A DNA stretch of 28,254 nucleotides from a virus. The notes below the pieces were generated by a model, which was not told the origin of the DNA, made no database searches, and saw only the letters and a program-made list of their open reading frames with translations. Of the stretch, positions 9,001 through 16,865 are shown piece by piece. The translations under genes were made by a program, and so were the position numbers. The stretch spans positions 1 to 28,254 of the IMG/VR virus record IMGVR_UViG_3300027730_000111, one strand, 5' to 3'. Positions within the stretch are counted from its first letter, which is position 1; each line of letters opens with the position of its first letter.

Positions 9001-10851
9001 ATACATGTTAAAATAGAGCACTGAACTGGACATCTCTTCTCTAACTTGCTCTGGGTACTTGATAAATATTGCACTCAAAGCAGCACTAGCAGGTGTAACT
9101 AAGGAGTCTACACCGCGGAAATAAAATATACCTGGTATTGTGTATTTTCTATCGTACGTACTTTTCAATGATATGGGCTGGCTTGATAATATTACTGTAT
9201 TACTGCCAGGCATTATACTTGCGTCATCATAGTCTATGGCTGTAAGAGCTCGTAATGGAAATATATTCTTAAGAACCCCATACTCATTGCCAAATATGTC
9301 ACTACCCCAATAGGCAGGGGTGAGAGAGCCAGTTAATAGAGAGTTTTGTCTTTCCTGCAAGGGTAGAGTATCAACCTGATCTAAGCCAGACCAAATATCC
9401 GGATTGGCCCATGTACCCTGTCTATCGCCAGTCCAAAACTGAATATTATCCACAGCTTTAGAAAAACCAGAAATATCTTTTTGCAAATCCTGCGATTGGC
9501 TTTGATAACCATAATAGAGTTGATTGTAGCTATTGGATAAGACATCACCAAATGCAAATTGGTTTGATCTATTAATTTTATTCCATTCCACATTTATGGT
9601 GTACGCTAACGGCACATGTGTTGCATCGTCATTACTATTATATGACACGTTACCAACCACCGCGGGATCAGGGAAAGCATAAATTGTGTTGGGTGCTATT
9701 TTAGTAGTATCAATGTCAAACGTTTTCTCTGGAGTATTATGAATGAGCAGACCTGTGTACTGAGGTAAGAAAAATCTTCCTAGCTGATATTGAGTATATA
9801 GTGAATTTAGATTAGGTACAGATGCTGTAGTAGGGTACTGTTTGTTAAGAAAATTTAATGTGGGCGAGCTTGTGGTGGATCTTGTTGTGAATAGTATGCC
9901 ACTCACTATATCTGTAATAGTGTTACCAGTACTGAGATAGTAGAAATCTGTACCCACATACTTTGGAGCTAACATTTTCAGTACGTTCAATTTTAATTCT
10001 TCTGTACCACCACTCAAGTAAGAAACAAAATCTCTATTCTTTAAATAATATAATTCATCACCTGATAATATGGGGTTAATTGTAAAATTACTTGTGCCTA
10101 GCGTTCTTAAGAAAAAGGGATATTGCTTGATGGCATCTATAATTGCATTTTTAAAGTTTATATATACATTAGGATAGATGGCATGTATATTCGCTGCACT
10201 CAATGACTGTCTGCTTGAACTGTATTGCTCAAAAATTCCAGTCGCGCTTAACGGGCTAATGTTATAATATGTGTCCGTTGTATCATACAATTCTTCAACA
10301 TAGACACTGAGACCTCTTGCAATGGCCGATACAGGTGGGAAGCTACATGTATATTGGGTATAATCGATTTGATTGGTTCTCGCAGCATCAAAAATTAACT
10401 TCTTGATAAGATTCTCAACGCCTAAATTGCTGCCGCGTAAATTATGTTGAATAGGCGCTGTTTTTATTTCCTCCCTAGTATTTGCATAAAATAGACAAAT
10501 ACTCTTTATTTTTTGAATAAAAAACGGCAGGATAACATCAAGATCGAGTGAGTCAGAGAAGTTGGCATTACTAATAAAGCGCTTCTCTTCTTCTGTACTA
10601 AAGTTCACAACAATTTCCCGTAAGATCTGTATATAAGAATCCCGAACAATATTTTGCGCTTCAGTCTTATTCTTGCCCTTGTACGCACTCCACTCTAGAA
10701 TATAGTTTTTATAGCTTTGAAACGTTACATTGATATCGAAGTTAATTAGGTTTTGTTGATTGAACCATTGCAAAAATGTAACTGGTGCATAATAATCCAG
10801 AGGCTCTTGCGATTCATCTAGAATACTATATTTAAATGCATTTGTACTCAT
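6055..10851 (-). CDS. Giant virion protein ending in five InlB-type beta repeats
   Basis: 1598 residues, the largest gene here. The N-terminal 200 residues are helical and charged (VTFLQWFNQQNL, LDVILPFFIQKIKSICLFY). By position they may attach the protein to the baseplate. The middle (about 200-1080) is long, beta-rich, aromatic and Ser/Thr/Asn-rich with no recognised domain. From residue 1088 to about 1570 there are five degenerate copies of the divergent InlB B-repeat type. The clearest reads TKTGTGSGVV, then CIDCGSICFNQF, SEFGGWVGGPCDG, and ITAVFN. A second has WWFMGLDGGPCAG, a third GYQFKGWTNTP. Cysteines pair within a copy, suggesting disulfides. Such repeats are stalk or adhesion modules in bacterial surface proteins. 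A GGAG sequence lies about 8 nt upstream of the ATG, inside the end of the preceding gene. The role as a tail fibre or baseplate-peripheral protein is inferred. Confidence 0.88.
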   Translation of the reverse strand: MSTNAFKYSILDESQEPLDYYAPVTFLQWFNQQNLINFDINVTFQSYKNYILEWSAYKGKNKTEAQNIVRDSYIQILREIVVNFSTEEEKRFISNANFSDSLDLDVILPFFIQKIKSICLFYANTREEIKTAPIQHNLRGSNLGVENLIKKLIFDAARTNQIDYTQYTCSFPPVSAIARGLSVYVEELYDTTDTYYNISPLSATGIFEQYSSSRQSLSAANIHAIYPNVYINFKNAIIDAIKQYPFFLRTLGTSNFTINPILSGDELYYLKNRDFVSYLSGGTEELKLNVLKMLAPKYVGTDFYYLSTGNTITDIVSGILFTTRSTTSSPTLNFLNKQYPTTASVPNLNSLYTQYQLGRFFLPQYTGLLIHNTPEKTFDIDTTKIAPNTIYAFPDPAVVGNVSYNSNDDATHVPLAYTINVEWNKINRSNQFAFGDVLSNSYNQLYYGYQSQSQDLQKDISGFSKAVDNIQFWTGDRQGTWANPDIWSGLDQVDTLPLQERQNSLLTGSLTPAYWGSDIFGNEYGVLKNIFPLRALTAIDYDDASIMPGSNTVILSSQPISLKSTYDRKYTIPGIFYFRGVDSLVTPASAALSAIFIKYPEQVREEMSSSVLYFNMYYDTFVLETANYVIIDSLSYDFDASKIINNNTVGFYMPKYFTDSKLERFAGEWYSERENTLYVAFLNLLPYLSGSNYKILYPTIYKTPLTNINVEKIYPSTITSNFSINSYSLSAGFAEPPQINIVEIDGVSFTKSEKKSLFNFTYLAKNLNGMPLFVNEQLKDGDWDRFLETFNPRMFRPYYFVYDNNYYNPSMPFLVKYVGAVGGTMGGQFIKSGYFDVGFAGENKELTYLFADGIKPVQMNNIGTYIVQFDWESYNELTVFVGCSGFPIKNIGNNLIFNSNTQNAVVLDTYGETIGEAIAFSTTYATVTSLSAISYYPVLTAMADILSINTISGQQLNSLPGQTNYGLIPSLYGDYNKWVVSTLPTLTIEEFNATIQTYSYMLTVTAVSGDTFAGVVDPPFTSLGYTLSAAIYLYPYADYVNFTAPINCEIIRPTYPDPSVLKFIFTSPVSSVDSIPFCNDPQSIYRDVYITKTGTGSGVVVTDPYCIDCGSICFNQFPYSSTVSIIASANSVSEFGGWVGGPCDGSIFSDCAFNITSSQIITAVFNAIPFYTIEAFSLGYYVTPDYVIDVGRVTTTDGIISTPIAFSHSYKRNANISLSAQPAISGWWFMGLDGGPCAGISDRYICSFSVTEPASVSAYYVRYYDYNVTVNTVTTASDLIDYGRVISTTEFDNTYNINCSGRTIGGQTGTCTYPFTGTGQINGIGTAVVLSAIPARGYQFKGWTNTPSYATTVEDATSFVIASDVSLSAVFDIGFYTLSIIFSGGGVGYVKNDTLGIYAQAENPNFATEYNILSGTVLTLYASAFAGNTTMGLSSRTTVLGFGISAIPITMDTDVTMVATFSAGNFYTLQIQRFGTNCGVTSSVPPRINCGPAGGPICTAVFAAGTLASVQTTLTNACQVSAYFGDGVIYPYAAGAGITFTPSITAELIENESLLLSDASLSLDTTGAPYVSSGNIRISNGEVRIPITTNRIISAYLY

Positions 10852-10854
10852 TTG

Positions 10855-13800
10855 TTATGCTCCATAGGTTAGGTCTTGTGTATTGTAATTTAATAGTTGA
10901 GATAGATATTGTAAGTCTTTATTTGCGGGAATAGGCACTGGGGCGACTGGACTATCAACTACAACTGGCACCTTGAACAGCTCCAATCCCTCATACAGGG
11001 CACGGGCAAGTACTGTTTCCATGATTCCACCATATTTTTGCCACTCCTGATAATTGTTGTCTGTTGACAGAATAGTGGTAAGCGGGTTATTAAAATCAAT
11101 TACATTATCAACCACATTGTTGGCAGCATAGGGGTTGTATTGATAAAACATATAGTATGGTTTAATATCTATGCCCGATTGTGCCTTATTTCCAGTAACT
11201 AACCCCCATCCCCAGTAATAATTTACACCACTTAGCGGGTATTGCTCACCTACAACAACTGGGACACCGTTTGTCTCTGGTATTATAGTATTGCTTATGA
11301 GTTTGTACTTCTCGCTAAACTTCTCGTATGCCACAACAGGCTGACCTACCGTAAATGCACCTGTGTCGATCGATATCTCCGCGCCAAGATTACTCCCCAA
11401 ATCATATCGAAAAGTGCTCAATCCAAAATTTTGATTGTATTGATTTGTACTGCCAAATAATTTTGAGTGATTGATACTAAGCAAATCCACGCTTCGTTTC
11501 AATTTAGAGGGGTACCCTGAAGTGAAATCGTAATACTGCAGCCCATACTGTTGAGCTAAACTTTTTAGAGACTCTGTTGTACATGTCTCTGGGTCAGAGG
11601 TGTTTGCATTGAAATTGGCTATTCTTTCGTAAATAGTTTTACCTAAAACCTCTGGTGGGCTATTGTAGTCTCCAACTATCTGTCCAATAAAATCATCCAA
11701 CAATATATTCTTATCAAATAGAGATTCCTGCAGAATGTAACTCTTATAACTGGCAGCTTGATCAAAGTTTTCATTTATTTTATTGATAATAGGGGTGTTT
11801 TGTATTATATTAAAAAGATTGCTTGTGCCTCGTATAATTCTTGGAAGTGGGTTTATTATAGAGGCGTACTTGTTGACCCACCGAACACCTGTCCAATCTC
11901 CAAATACACTGTAAAATGCTTGCATGCCATCAGGCGCAGTCAATTGAATATCTGGTAAATTTAAATTATATAATGATGAAAGTGGCGGTTGGGTAGCAGT
12001 ATTTTGAGGAAAGAAGTAAATTTTTCCCTCGTAGTTATGGAGAATCCAGACATACCCTTCATTATCAGCAGCCACACCATCTATGCCTTGGTAATATCGT
12101 GAGTCAAAATTAGAGCTACCAATGAAATATTCTTGCACATCATTAGTTGTGGAGTGAATACGAGAGAGATTGGAGAATGCATGATGCACCCAGATATTCT
12201 GATACAAGTCTATGGTAATATTGCCAATGCTGTTGAATTGCAGTGGGTAACCTGATACTAAATTCAGATTGGAATCCCACTTGTATATATTATCATAATT
12301 TGCAAATGCGTTCGGGTCATTTTCATTTAAATTCTTAGCAAAAGCAATTAAATGGTTATTCTTATCTACAATAATCTCTTGTATTGATAGTGGAGCTTCA
12401 AAATTAATAACACTGAGTTGTTTTCCTGAACTACTATATTTGACTAAAAAGCTTTTAACAGGGTGACTATAACCTACCCACACATTATCTGCTGTGTCAG
12501 TATCAATGCATGATGGAAGAATTAAATTTTCACCTGTAAACCCACTCAATGTATCTTTTGATGATATGTACAGCGCAGGATCTATCAATACAGTATTTTC
12601 ATATGATGGTACAGCAATTGCATCCACCACATCTGTGTTGGTATTGATGCGAATTGTTGAAATGGCGTCATACAGGGTCACCCAAGCGTTGCCCTTACTA
12701 TCAATAGCAATATTTGAAGGGCTGGCGCTGTCGAGATCCCCTAGATAGGATCTTGCCTCTGGAGCTGTGAAATTATCTATAAAAGTTGGAACAGCAGAAA
12801 GCTTGAATGTATTTAATATTGTTCCAGACAGTGTATATACATACACAATATCTTCATCTGAATCTGCCACCCATACTTTATCAATATTACCCATGCTATA
12901 CGATTTGAGTGGGGATATACTCACTGGCATAGTTGAGCTTGATGGTGTGAAGTAGGTTTGATAATTGCCTGTCAAATCAAAGTGCAGATCTTCATAATGG
13001 GCATGAGTAAAGATGGGTTCCTTGCTGAAGCGCTTTATATTCTTAAAGCCAGGCTGTCCTGCAAATCCATAACTAGCTGCTGAATTTATAACAGGACTAT
13101 CTTGTATTAGAACTGCTGCACTTATTGCTACAGTTGATGCTGGGAATGCTTTGTTTAGAACACCACAAAAGTAAGCTCCGCTGCGCTGGTATTGTGGGGC
13201 ATTGGTGTTTTGTCTGAAAATGGCATCATCAAGTTTGTATGTACTGAGGGTTGTAAATGCTGCTGTTGGGTCTTGTGCAACAATTCTATATAATCCCAAG
13301 CTAACGGTATTGAGATCTGTTGGATCGGACCCATCAAATTTAAATCCCGTTATTGGTGGGTAGCATTTTGTGGTGAATTGATCCACGTCCTTAAATGTGA
13401 CTACAAATGGTATATCAGTATTACACCATTTCACTGGATATATACTAAACGAATGTATGAGTTGGCTTGATAGCGGTCCTATATTTTGCTGGGTACCTTC
13501 AGTGGATATACCATTGCTTGTAATGGCAAGACTCTCTGCAGGGTTAAAAATGGATTTCAAGTAACTTACTTGGGTTGGATAATTTACATACCCATAGGGA
13601 TAGTTAGCAGTATTAAATTGCCGATCATCAATCGAGGGATCAAGTTCTAGAAATCCTTTTGTATTAAAGTTTGCATATAAAAATATTAGTGTATCGTCAT
13701 TGGATGACGGGCGCTGATCAACATAAGAAACATTATAGTCAATAGATGTACCAGTTGTACCTGCAAAAGCAGTGCCTGTCTTTTTAAAATTATAAAATTG

Positions 13801-14475
13801 TAGTTTGCTATAATCATCCGACCACCCAGCAAACACACTAGTACTAGTTGTTCGTGTGCTATCAATAAGTCTTGAGCTACCAATACCCTCTGGTGTAGTG
13901 TATGTTTCTATAAATCCAAAATAACTTCTCAAATGACTCCATTTACTTGTATAATACGATGACACCGACATAAAATCACTATGACTACCACTTGCATACA
14001 ACATGACTGTGTAGTCGTTGTCATTCAATAAATCATTATTTTGCCAAGAATTATAGCGCCATATCTCAAGTGGATCACTTTTTTTACCCGCGGGCAGAGT
14101 GTACACACCAAGAGTTCCTGCTGGTTGTAAATTGTTAAATATGACTAAATCAGGTAACGCATTTTGCACAGTAACTGAGGCGACTGTAAGATCTGGTGTT
14201 ATGCTAGCAGTTTGTGCATTTCCTAAATTATCATAAACTACTGCAGTTATTGAATATGTGCCTGGGTATTTGTAAGAGTGAATGGCACTAGGACCTGTAA
14301 ACGTTGTACCATCACCAAAATTCCACAAAATACGAAATCGATTGTAGGTATCATCGAATAAAATGGGCTTAATATAAAAAGGTGTGCTTGGCAGCGTATA
14401 ACTTGTATATGTTCTTGGAGCTGTACCGGTGTCAGCTGTAGTGATTTGTATTCTTACGGCCGTTAACGGCAACAT
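10855..14475 (-). CDS. Large virion protein with PKD domain and NHL-like propeller, in the gp7 position
   Basis: 1206 residues, directly after the gp6-like wedge gene, the position T4 gives to wedge protein gp7 (about 1000 residues). Residues about 20-104 contain a PKD domain: ILWNFGDGTTFTG, then SYKYPGTYSITAVVYD. Residues about 545-850 form an NHL or streptogramin-lyase-like beta-propeller with repeating blades: DKVWVADSDEDIVYVY, IAIDSKGNAWVTLYDAIS, TADNVWVGYSHP, ITIDLYQNIWVHHAF, GVAADNEGYVWILHNYEG. The C-terminal third (YGLQYYDFTSGYPSKLKRS onward, ending with helical YGGIMETVLARALYEGLEL) looks unlike an adhesin and may be the baseplate-binding part. The start has GGGAG about 8 nt upstream and a 1-nt gap from the previous stop. 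The gp7-equivalent role is inference from order and size only; sequence similarity to gp7 was not established. Confidence 0.88.
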   Translation of the reverse strand: MLPLTAVRIQITTADTGTAPRTYTSYTLPSTPFYIKPILFDDTYNRFRILWNFGDGTTFTGPSAIHSYKYPGTYSITAVVYDNLGNAQTASITPDLTVASVTVQNALPDLVIFNNLQPAGTLGVYTLPAGKKSDPLEIWRYNSWQNNDLLNDNDYTVMLYASGSHSDFMSVSSYYTSKWSHLRSYFGFIETYTTPEGIGSSRLIDSTRTTSTSVFAGWSDDYSKLQFYNFKKTGTAFAGTTGTSIDYNVSYVDQRPSSNDDTLIFLYANFNTKGFLELDPSIDDRQFNTANYPYGYVNYPTQVSYLKSIFNPAESLAITSNGISTEGTQQNIGPLSSQLIHSFSIYPVKWCNTDIPFVVTFKDVDQFTTKCYPPITGFKFDGSDPTDLNTVSLGLYRIVAQDPTAAFTTLSTYKLDDAIFRQNTNAPQYQRSGAYFCGVLNKAFPASTVAISAAVLIQDSPVINSAASYGFAGQPGFKNIKRFSKEPIFTHAHYEDLHFDLTGNYQTYFTPSSSTMPVSISPLKSYSMGNIDKVWVADSDEDIVYVYTLSGTILNTFKLSAVPTFIDNFTAPEARSYLGDLDSASPSNIAIDSKGNAWVTLYDAISTIRINTNTDVVDAIAVPSYENTVLIDPALYISSKDTLSGFTGENLILPSCIDTDTADNVWVGYSHPVKSFLVKYSSSGKQLSVINFEAPLSIQEIIVDKNNHLIAFAKNLNENDPNAFANYDNIYKWDSNLNLVSGYPLQFNSIGNITIDLYQNIWVHHAFSNLSRIHSTTNDVQEYFIGSSNFDSRYYQGIDGVAADNEGYVWILHNYEGKIYFFPQNTATQPPLSSLYNLNLPDIQLTAPDGMQAFYSVFGDWTGVRWVNKYASIINPLPRIIRGTSNLFNIIQNTPIINKINENFDQAASYKSYILQESLFDKNILLDDFIGQIVGDYNSPPEVLGKTIYERIANFNANTSDPETCTTESLKSLAQQYGLQYYDFTSGYPSKLKRSVDLLSINHSKLFGSTNQYNQNFGLSTFRYDLGSNLGAEISIDTGAFTVGQPVVAYEKFSEKYKLISNTIIPETNGVPVVVGEQYPLSGVNYYWGWGLVTGNKAQSGIDIKPYYMFYQYNPYAANNVVDNVIDFNNPLTTILSTDNNYQEWQKYGGIMETVLARALYEGLELFKVPVVVDSPVAPVPIPANKDLQYLSQLLNYNTQDLTYGA

Positions 14476-14476
14476 A

Positions 14477-16348
14477 CTAGTACTCCCTTACACTTGCAGC
14501 TTGTATGTCTGGTGTAACAACCTTGATTTGATTTAAAAGAGTATCAACATTATACATGTACGGTACCTTGAAGTAAGGCAAAGGCAAACTTTGTGTAATA
14601 ATTTGAATATCTTCACCAGGATTACTATACACAGGGTTAAAGACCAAGAAGCTTAATCCATTTCTAATAACTTCCACACCATTCACTGTTCTGGTGCAAT
14701 ACAGGGATACTGTGCCATCGATGTCCAGGATGGTTGTTGTTAGTTGGTCCAGACTCACTAATTGACCCAAGGTAACATTCTGGGGATCAAAATAATCTTT
14801 AATTATTTTAAAGATTTGGCGTCTAAGTTCATCTTCACTGAATCGCGAATTTGGATTTCTGGTAACAACAAGCTCAGTTCCTGCTATAATATCGGGTGTG
14901 AGCTGTTTATCATTAATTTCAGATCCAGCTGCAACACCTAGTCCGAATGCAGTATAAACAGGGTCCATTATAACAACTTCTGATGTGGCCATTTTTATAT
15001 TCTGCAACCCTCGAATAATATAATCTTTCAAGCCAGTGGATAAAAAGTTATTATTAATTTGAACACTGTTAGTTTTTTGTAGTTTAGGCACAATGTAGAC
15101 GTATATGTTGTTAAAATCACAACTATCGGAAAAATTAACCTGGTTCAACAGCACCCTACTATCGGTGTTGGGCGACTTTAAACCGATATTATAATAATAT
15201 CGCATATGGTCAGCAACATAATCCCAGTTATTCACAACAGCAACATCATTAATGAAATTATCATATTTGTTTCTAATAAAAAGCTCAAAATCAGACGTTG
15301 TGATAAGTCTGTATTGGGTTTTGAAAGTATTTGCAGCGTTATTTCTCATGCTCTCTGCTGTTTCAAGTTGTGCAAAGTCTGTGGAGGCGTTTGTATTAGA
15401 AAATACAAGTGAAGCTGCTTGTGGAGAAGTTAGATACGATTGATTAGCATTTTTTGTGTTATTAAAGATGCTGGTAAATTGTGGTGTGTTGTAAATGAAC
15501 AAAGTATTACCATCTAAGTTGCCTGGCCCAACTTGACCAGGTGCCCCATCACTTTTGAGATAATACACAGCAACCAAGTAATTAGGTAGCAATTGCTGTC
15601 CATTTACATTATTACCAAATTTGATGGCATATCGTTGATTTTCATTTAATCTGCATTCAAAGCTCTTGCTAGTGGGTCCCTCAAGATACAAGCTATCCAC
15701 CCGGTTCCATTGTGCCCATACACCTGACTCATCAAGCACATACACATGAATATTTGTATGGTCAACCAATTCATTGTTATTATCAGGTCCTGTGGCAGCA
15801 AGTGAAAACTGTTCAAAAGGCGACCCAGTGGCAATATATATTGGGTATTCTTGGAATAATCCTTGATAGAGCAAAGCTGTCTGTCCTAATTGTGTCAATA
15901 GCTCTGTGCCAGCTTCTGTTTTAATGAAAGTTGTATCTTGAGTAAAGGAATAATTGAGACCATTAACAGTAAAGTATGAATACCTAGGAATTGTATATAT
16001 GCCAGTTGGTAGCGTTGCAGGCGCAGTAGCATTAAAATTGAGAATACTTGTTTGAAACCCAATTGGATTGTAATTTAAAGCCTTGACAATTTTATTCATG
16101 TTCTCATAAAGCTGTGCTTGGTTGTACATACTCTCACTTGCTGTTTTGTTGAGATAAAATAATAAAACATGATAGCTATATGCAATAATGTCGAGTAAGC
16201 TATTAAAATTACTACCTTCGTAAATTTGATCGGTAAACACGCCGCCCTGTGTTAAACGCTGCTGCATTAATGATTTGAGAGTAGTGGCGTCAAACGCAGC
16301 ATATGCATTAAACGGCAAGTCAAATTGATTGCTAGTTATTGTTTTCAT
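14477..16348 (-). CDS. Baseplate wedge protein, gp6 type (gpJ-like)
   Basis: 623 residues, close to T4 gp6. Two gp6 copies per wedge clamp around gp7 and, with gp25 and gp53, form the ring that changes shape on contraction. The N-terminus carries the family's characteristic helical signature: SNFNSLLDIIAYSYHVLLFY, then NQAQLYENMNKIVKALNYNP, followed by a beta domain (GIYTIPRYSYFTVNGLNYSF). The gpJ-like segment near residues 340-400 (TQYRLITTSDFELFIRN, NDVAVVNNWDY) and the later FKIIKDYFDPQNVTLGQLVS are also typical. Its ATG shares one base with the stop of the gp25-like gene (TAATG), so the two wedge genes are translationally coupled. The adjacency of gp25 and gp6 strongly supports the call. 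Confidence 0.9.
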   Translation of the reverse strand: MKTITSNQFDLPFNAYAAFDATTLKSLMQQRLTQGGVFTDQIYEGSNFNSLLDIIAYSYHVLLFYLNKTASESMYNQAQLYENMNKIVKALNYNPIGFQTSILNFNATAPATLPTGIYTIPRYSYFTVNGLNYSFTQDTTFIKTEAGTELLTQLGQTALLYQGLFQEYPIYIATGSPFEQFSLAATGPDNNNELVDHTNIHVYVLDESGVWAQWNRVDSLYLEGPTSKSFECRLNENQRYAIKFGNNVNGQQLLPNYLVAVYYLKSDGAPGQVGPGNLDGNTLFIYNTPQFTSIFNNTKNANQSYLTSPQAASLVFSNTNASTDFAQLETAESMRNNAANTFKTQYRLITTSDFELFIRNKYDNFINDVAVVNNWDYVADHMRYYYNIGLKSPNTDSRVLLNQVNFSDSCDFNNIYVYIVPKLQKTNSVQINNNFLSTGLKDYIIRGLQNIKMATSEVVIMDPVYTAFGLGVAAGSEINDKQLTPDIIAGTELVVTRNPNSRFSEDELRRQIFKIIKDYFDPQNVTLGQLVSLDQLTTTILDIDGTVSLYCTRTVNGVEVIRNGLSFLVFNPVYSNPGEDIQIITQSLPLPYFKVPYMYNVDTLLNQIKVVTPDIQAASVREY

Positions 16349-16815
16349 TAATTAAAATAATATCCGGAATCACTTAAAACCCCTTTTAAACTGACTCCTG
16401 TAATATTTAACTTCGGAACATCAATTAGCATAAAGATGTTGTATTGATTATTATCTTCATCAACTTCAACGTTAAGCTTTCTCATTGTTATACGAGGTTC
16501 ATACTTACTTACACCTTTTAGGATAGTTTCTCCTATAATTCTGCCTTGTTGTCGAGTAGCTTGGACGAATAGATACTGTGTTAAGTTTAACCCATAAACG
16601 GGGTTAAGAATTTTTTGACCAGGCATAGTAGTGAAGAGATTAAATAGACTATTTTTTATTGCACCAATATCTTCCGAAATTTGAATATCTTTTACTTCCC
16701 TTCGCTTGAGAAGCTGAGTATTTCGTGTATAGTCTATTTTCACGTCCAGTAACAAGTCTTTATAGAGAGAGCCAGAGACAGATGAGGTTACGGAATTGAC
16801 TACTATTGCTGCCAT
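16348..16815 (-). CDS. Baseplate wedge protein, gp25 type
   Basis: 155 residues, slightly longer than T4 gp25. The family (shared with type VI secretion TssE and P2 gpW) sits in the inner baseplate, binds the gp6 dimer and nucleates sheath polymerisation. The diagnostic core is visible: DISEDIGAIKNSLFNLFTT-type helix (IQISEDIGAIKNSLFNLF), then GQKILNPVYGLNLTQYLF, then GRIIGETILKGVSKYEPRI, a beta strand MRKLNVEVDEDNN and a closing YNIFMLIDVPKLN. The EPR motif conserved in TssE/gp25 is present. The gene starts 5 nt after a TATAAATA element and is the first of a leftward run of wedge and adhesin genes. Older annotation of gp25 homologues as lysozyme is not supported by any catalytic motif here. 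Confidence 0.92.
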   Translation of the reverse strand: MAAIVVNSVTSSVSGSLYKDLLLDVKIDYTRNTQLLKRREVKDIQISEDIGAIKNSLFNLFTTMPGQKILNPVYGLNLTQYLFVQATRQQGRIIGETILKGVSKYEPRITMRKLNVEVDEDNNQYNIFMLIDVPKLNITGVSLKGVLSDSGYYFN

Positions 16816-16820
16816 AGTAT

Positions 16821-16828
16821 TATTTATA
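16821..16828 (-). promoter_or_regulatory. T4-late-type promoter core TATAAATA for the wedge/adhesin operon
   Basis: On the minus strand the sequence reads TATAAATAATACTATGG: an exact T4 late promoter core followed by 5 nt and the ATG of the gp25-like gene. With the usual late-promoter spacing, transcription would start at or next to the A of the ATG, giving a leaderless message. No Shine-Dalgarno sequence is visible. Confidence 0.55.
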
Positions 16829-16838
16829 TAAGGATAAT

Positions 16839-16853
16839 TGTTCTATAAGAACA
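16839..16853. promoter_or_regulatory. 15-bp perfect palindrome between divergent promoters
   Basis: TGTTCTATAAGAACA is a perfect inverted repeat (6-bp arms, 3-nt centre). It lies in the 50-bp divergent gap between the gp25-like gene and the plus-strand gene at 16866, between the two nATAAATA elements and overlapping the rightward one by 2 nt. It could be an operator for a dimeric regulator or a small hairpin. No regulator has been identified. Confidence 0.35.
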
Positions 16854-16859
16854 TAAATA
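16852..16859 (+). promoter_or_regulatory. Late-promoter-like CATAAATA element
   Basis: CATAAATACT lies 6 nt before the ATG at 16866 on the plus strand. It differs from the T4 late core TATAAATA only in the first base, and the following CT also matches the extended T4 pattern. It is the rightward half of a divergent pair with the element at 16821-16828. Confidence 0.5.
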
Positions 16860-16865
16860 CTATAT

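Noticed and set aside
1-14475. Diversity-generating retroelement acting on the adhesins
   Set aside because: No reverse transcriptase and no near-identical template/variable repeat pair was seen in the window.
1-16300. Many plus-strand open frames of 60-110 codons opposite the adhesin and wedge genes
   Set aside because: They lie inside long minus-strand genes with clear domains, have no start-region signals and read as low-complexity translations; they are antisense shadows.
16348-16815. Lysozyme activity for the gp25-like protein
   Set aside because: An old label for gp25 homologues; no Glu-x8-Asp-x5-Thr type catalytic arrangement is seen and the EPR wedge core is.
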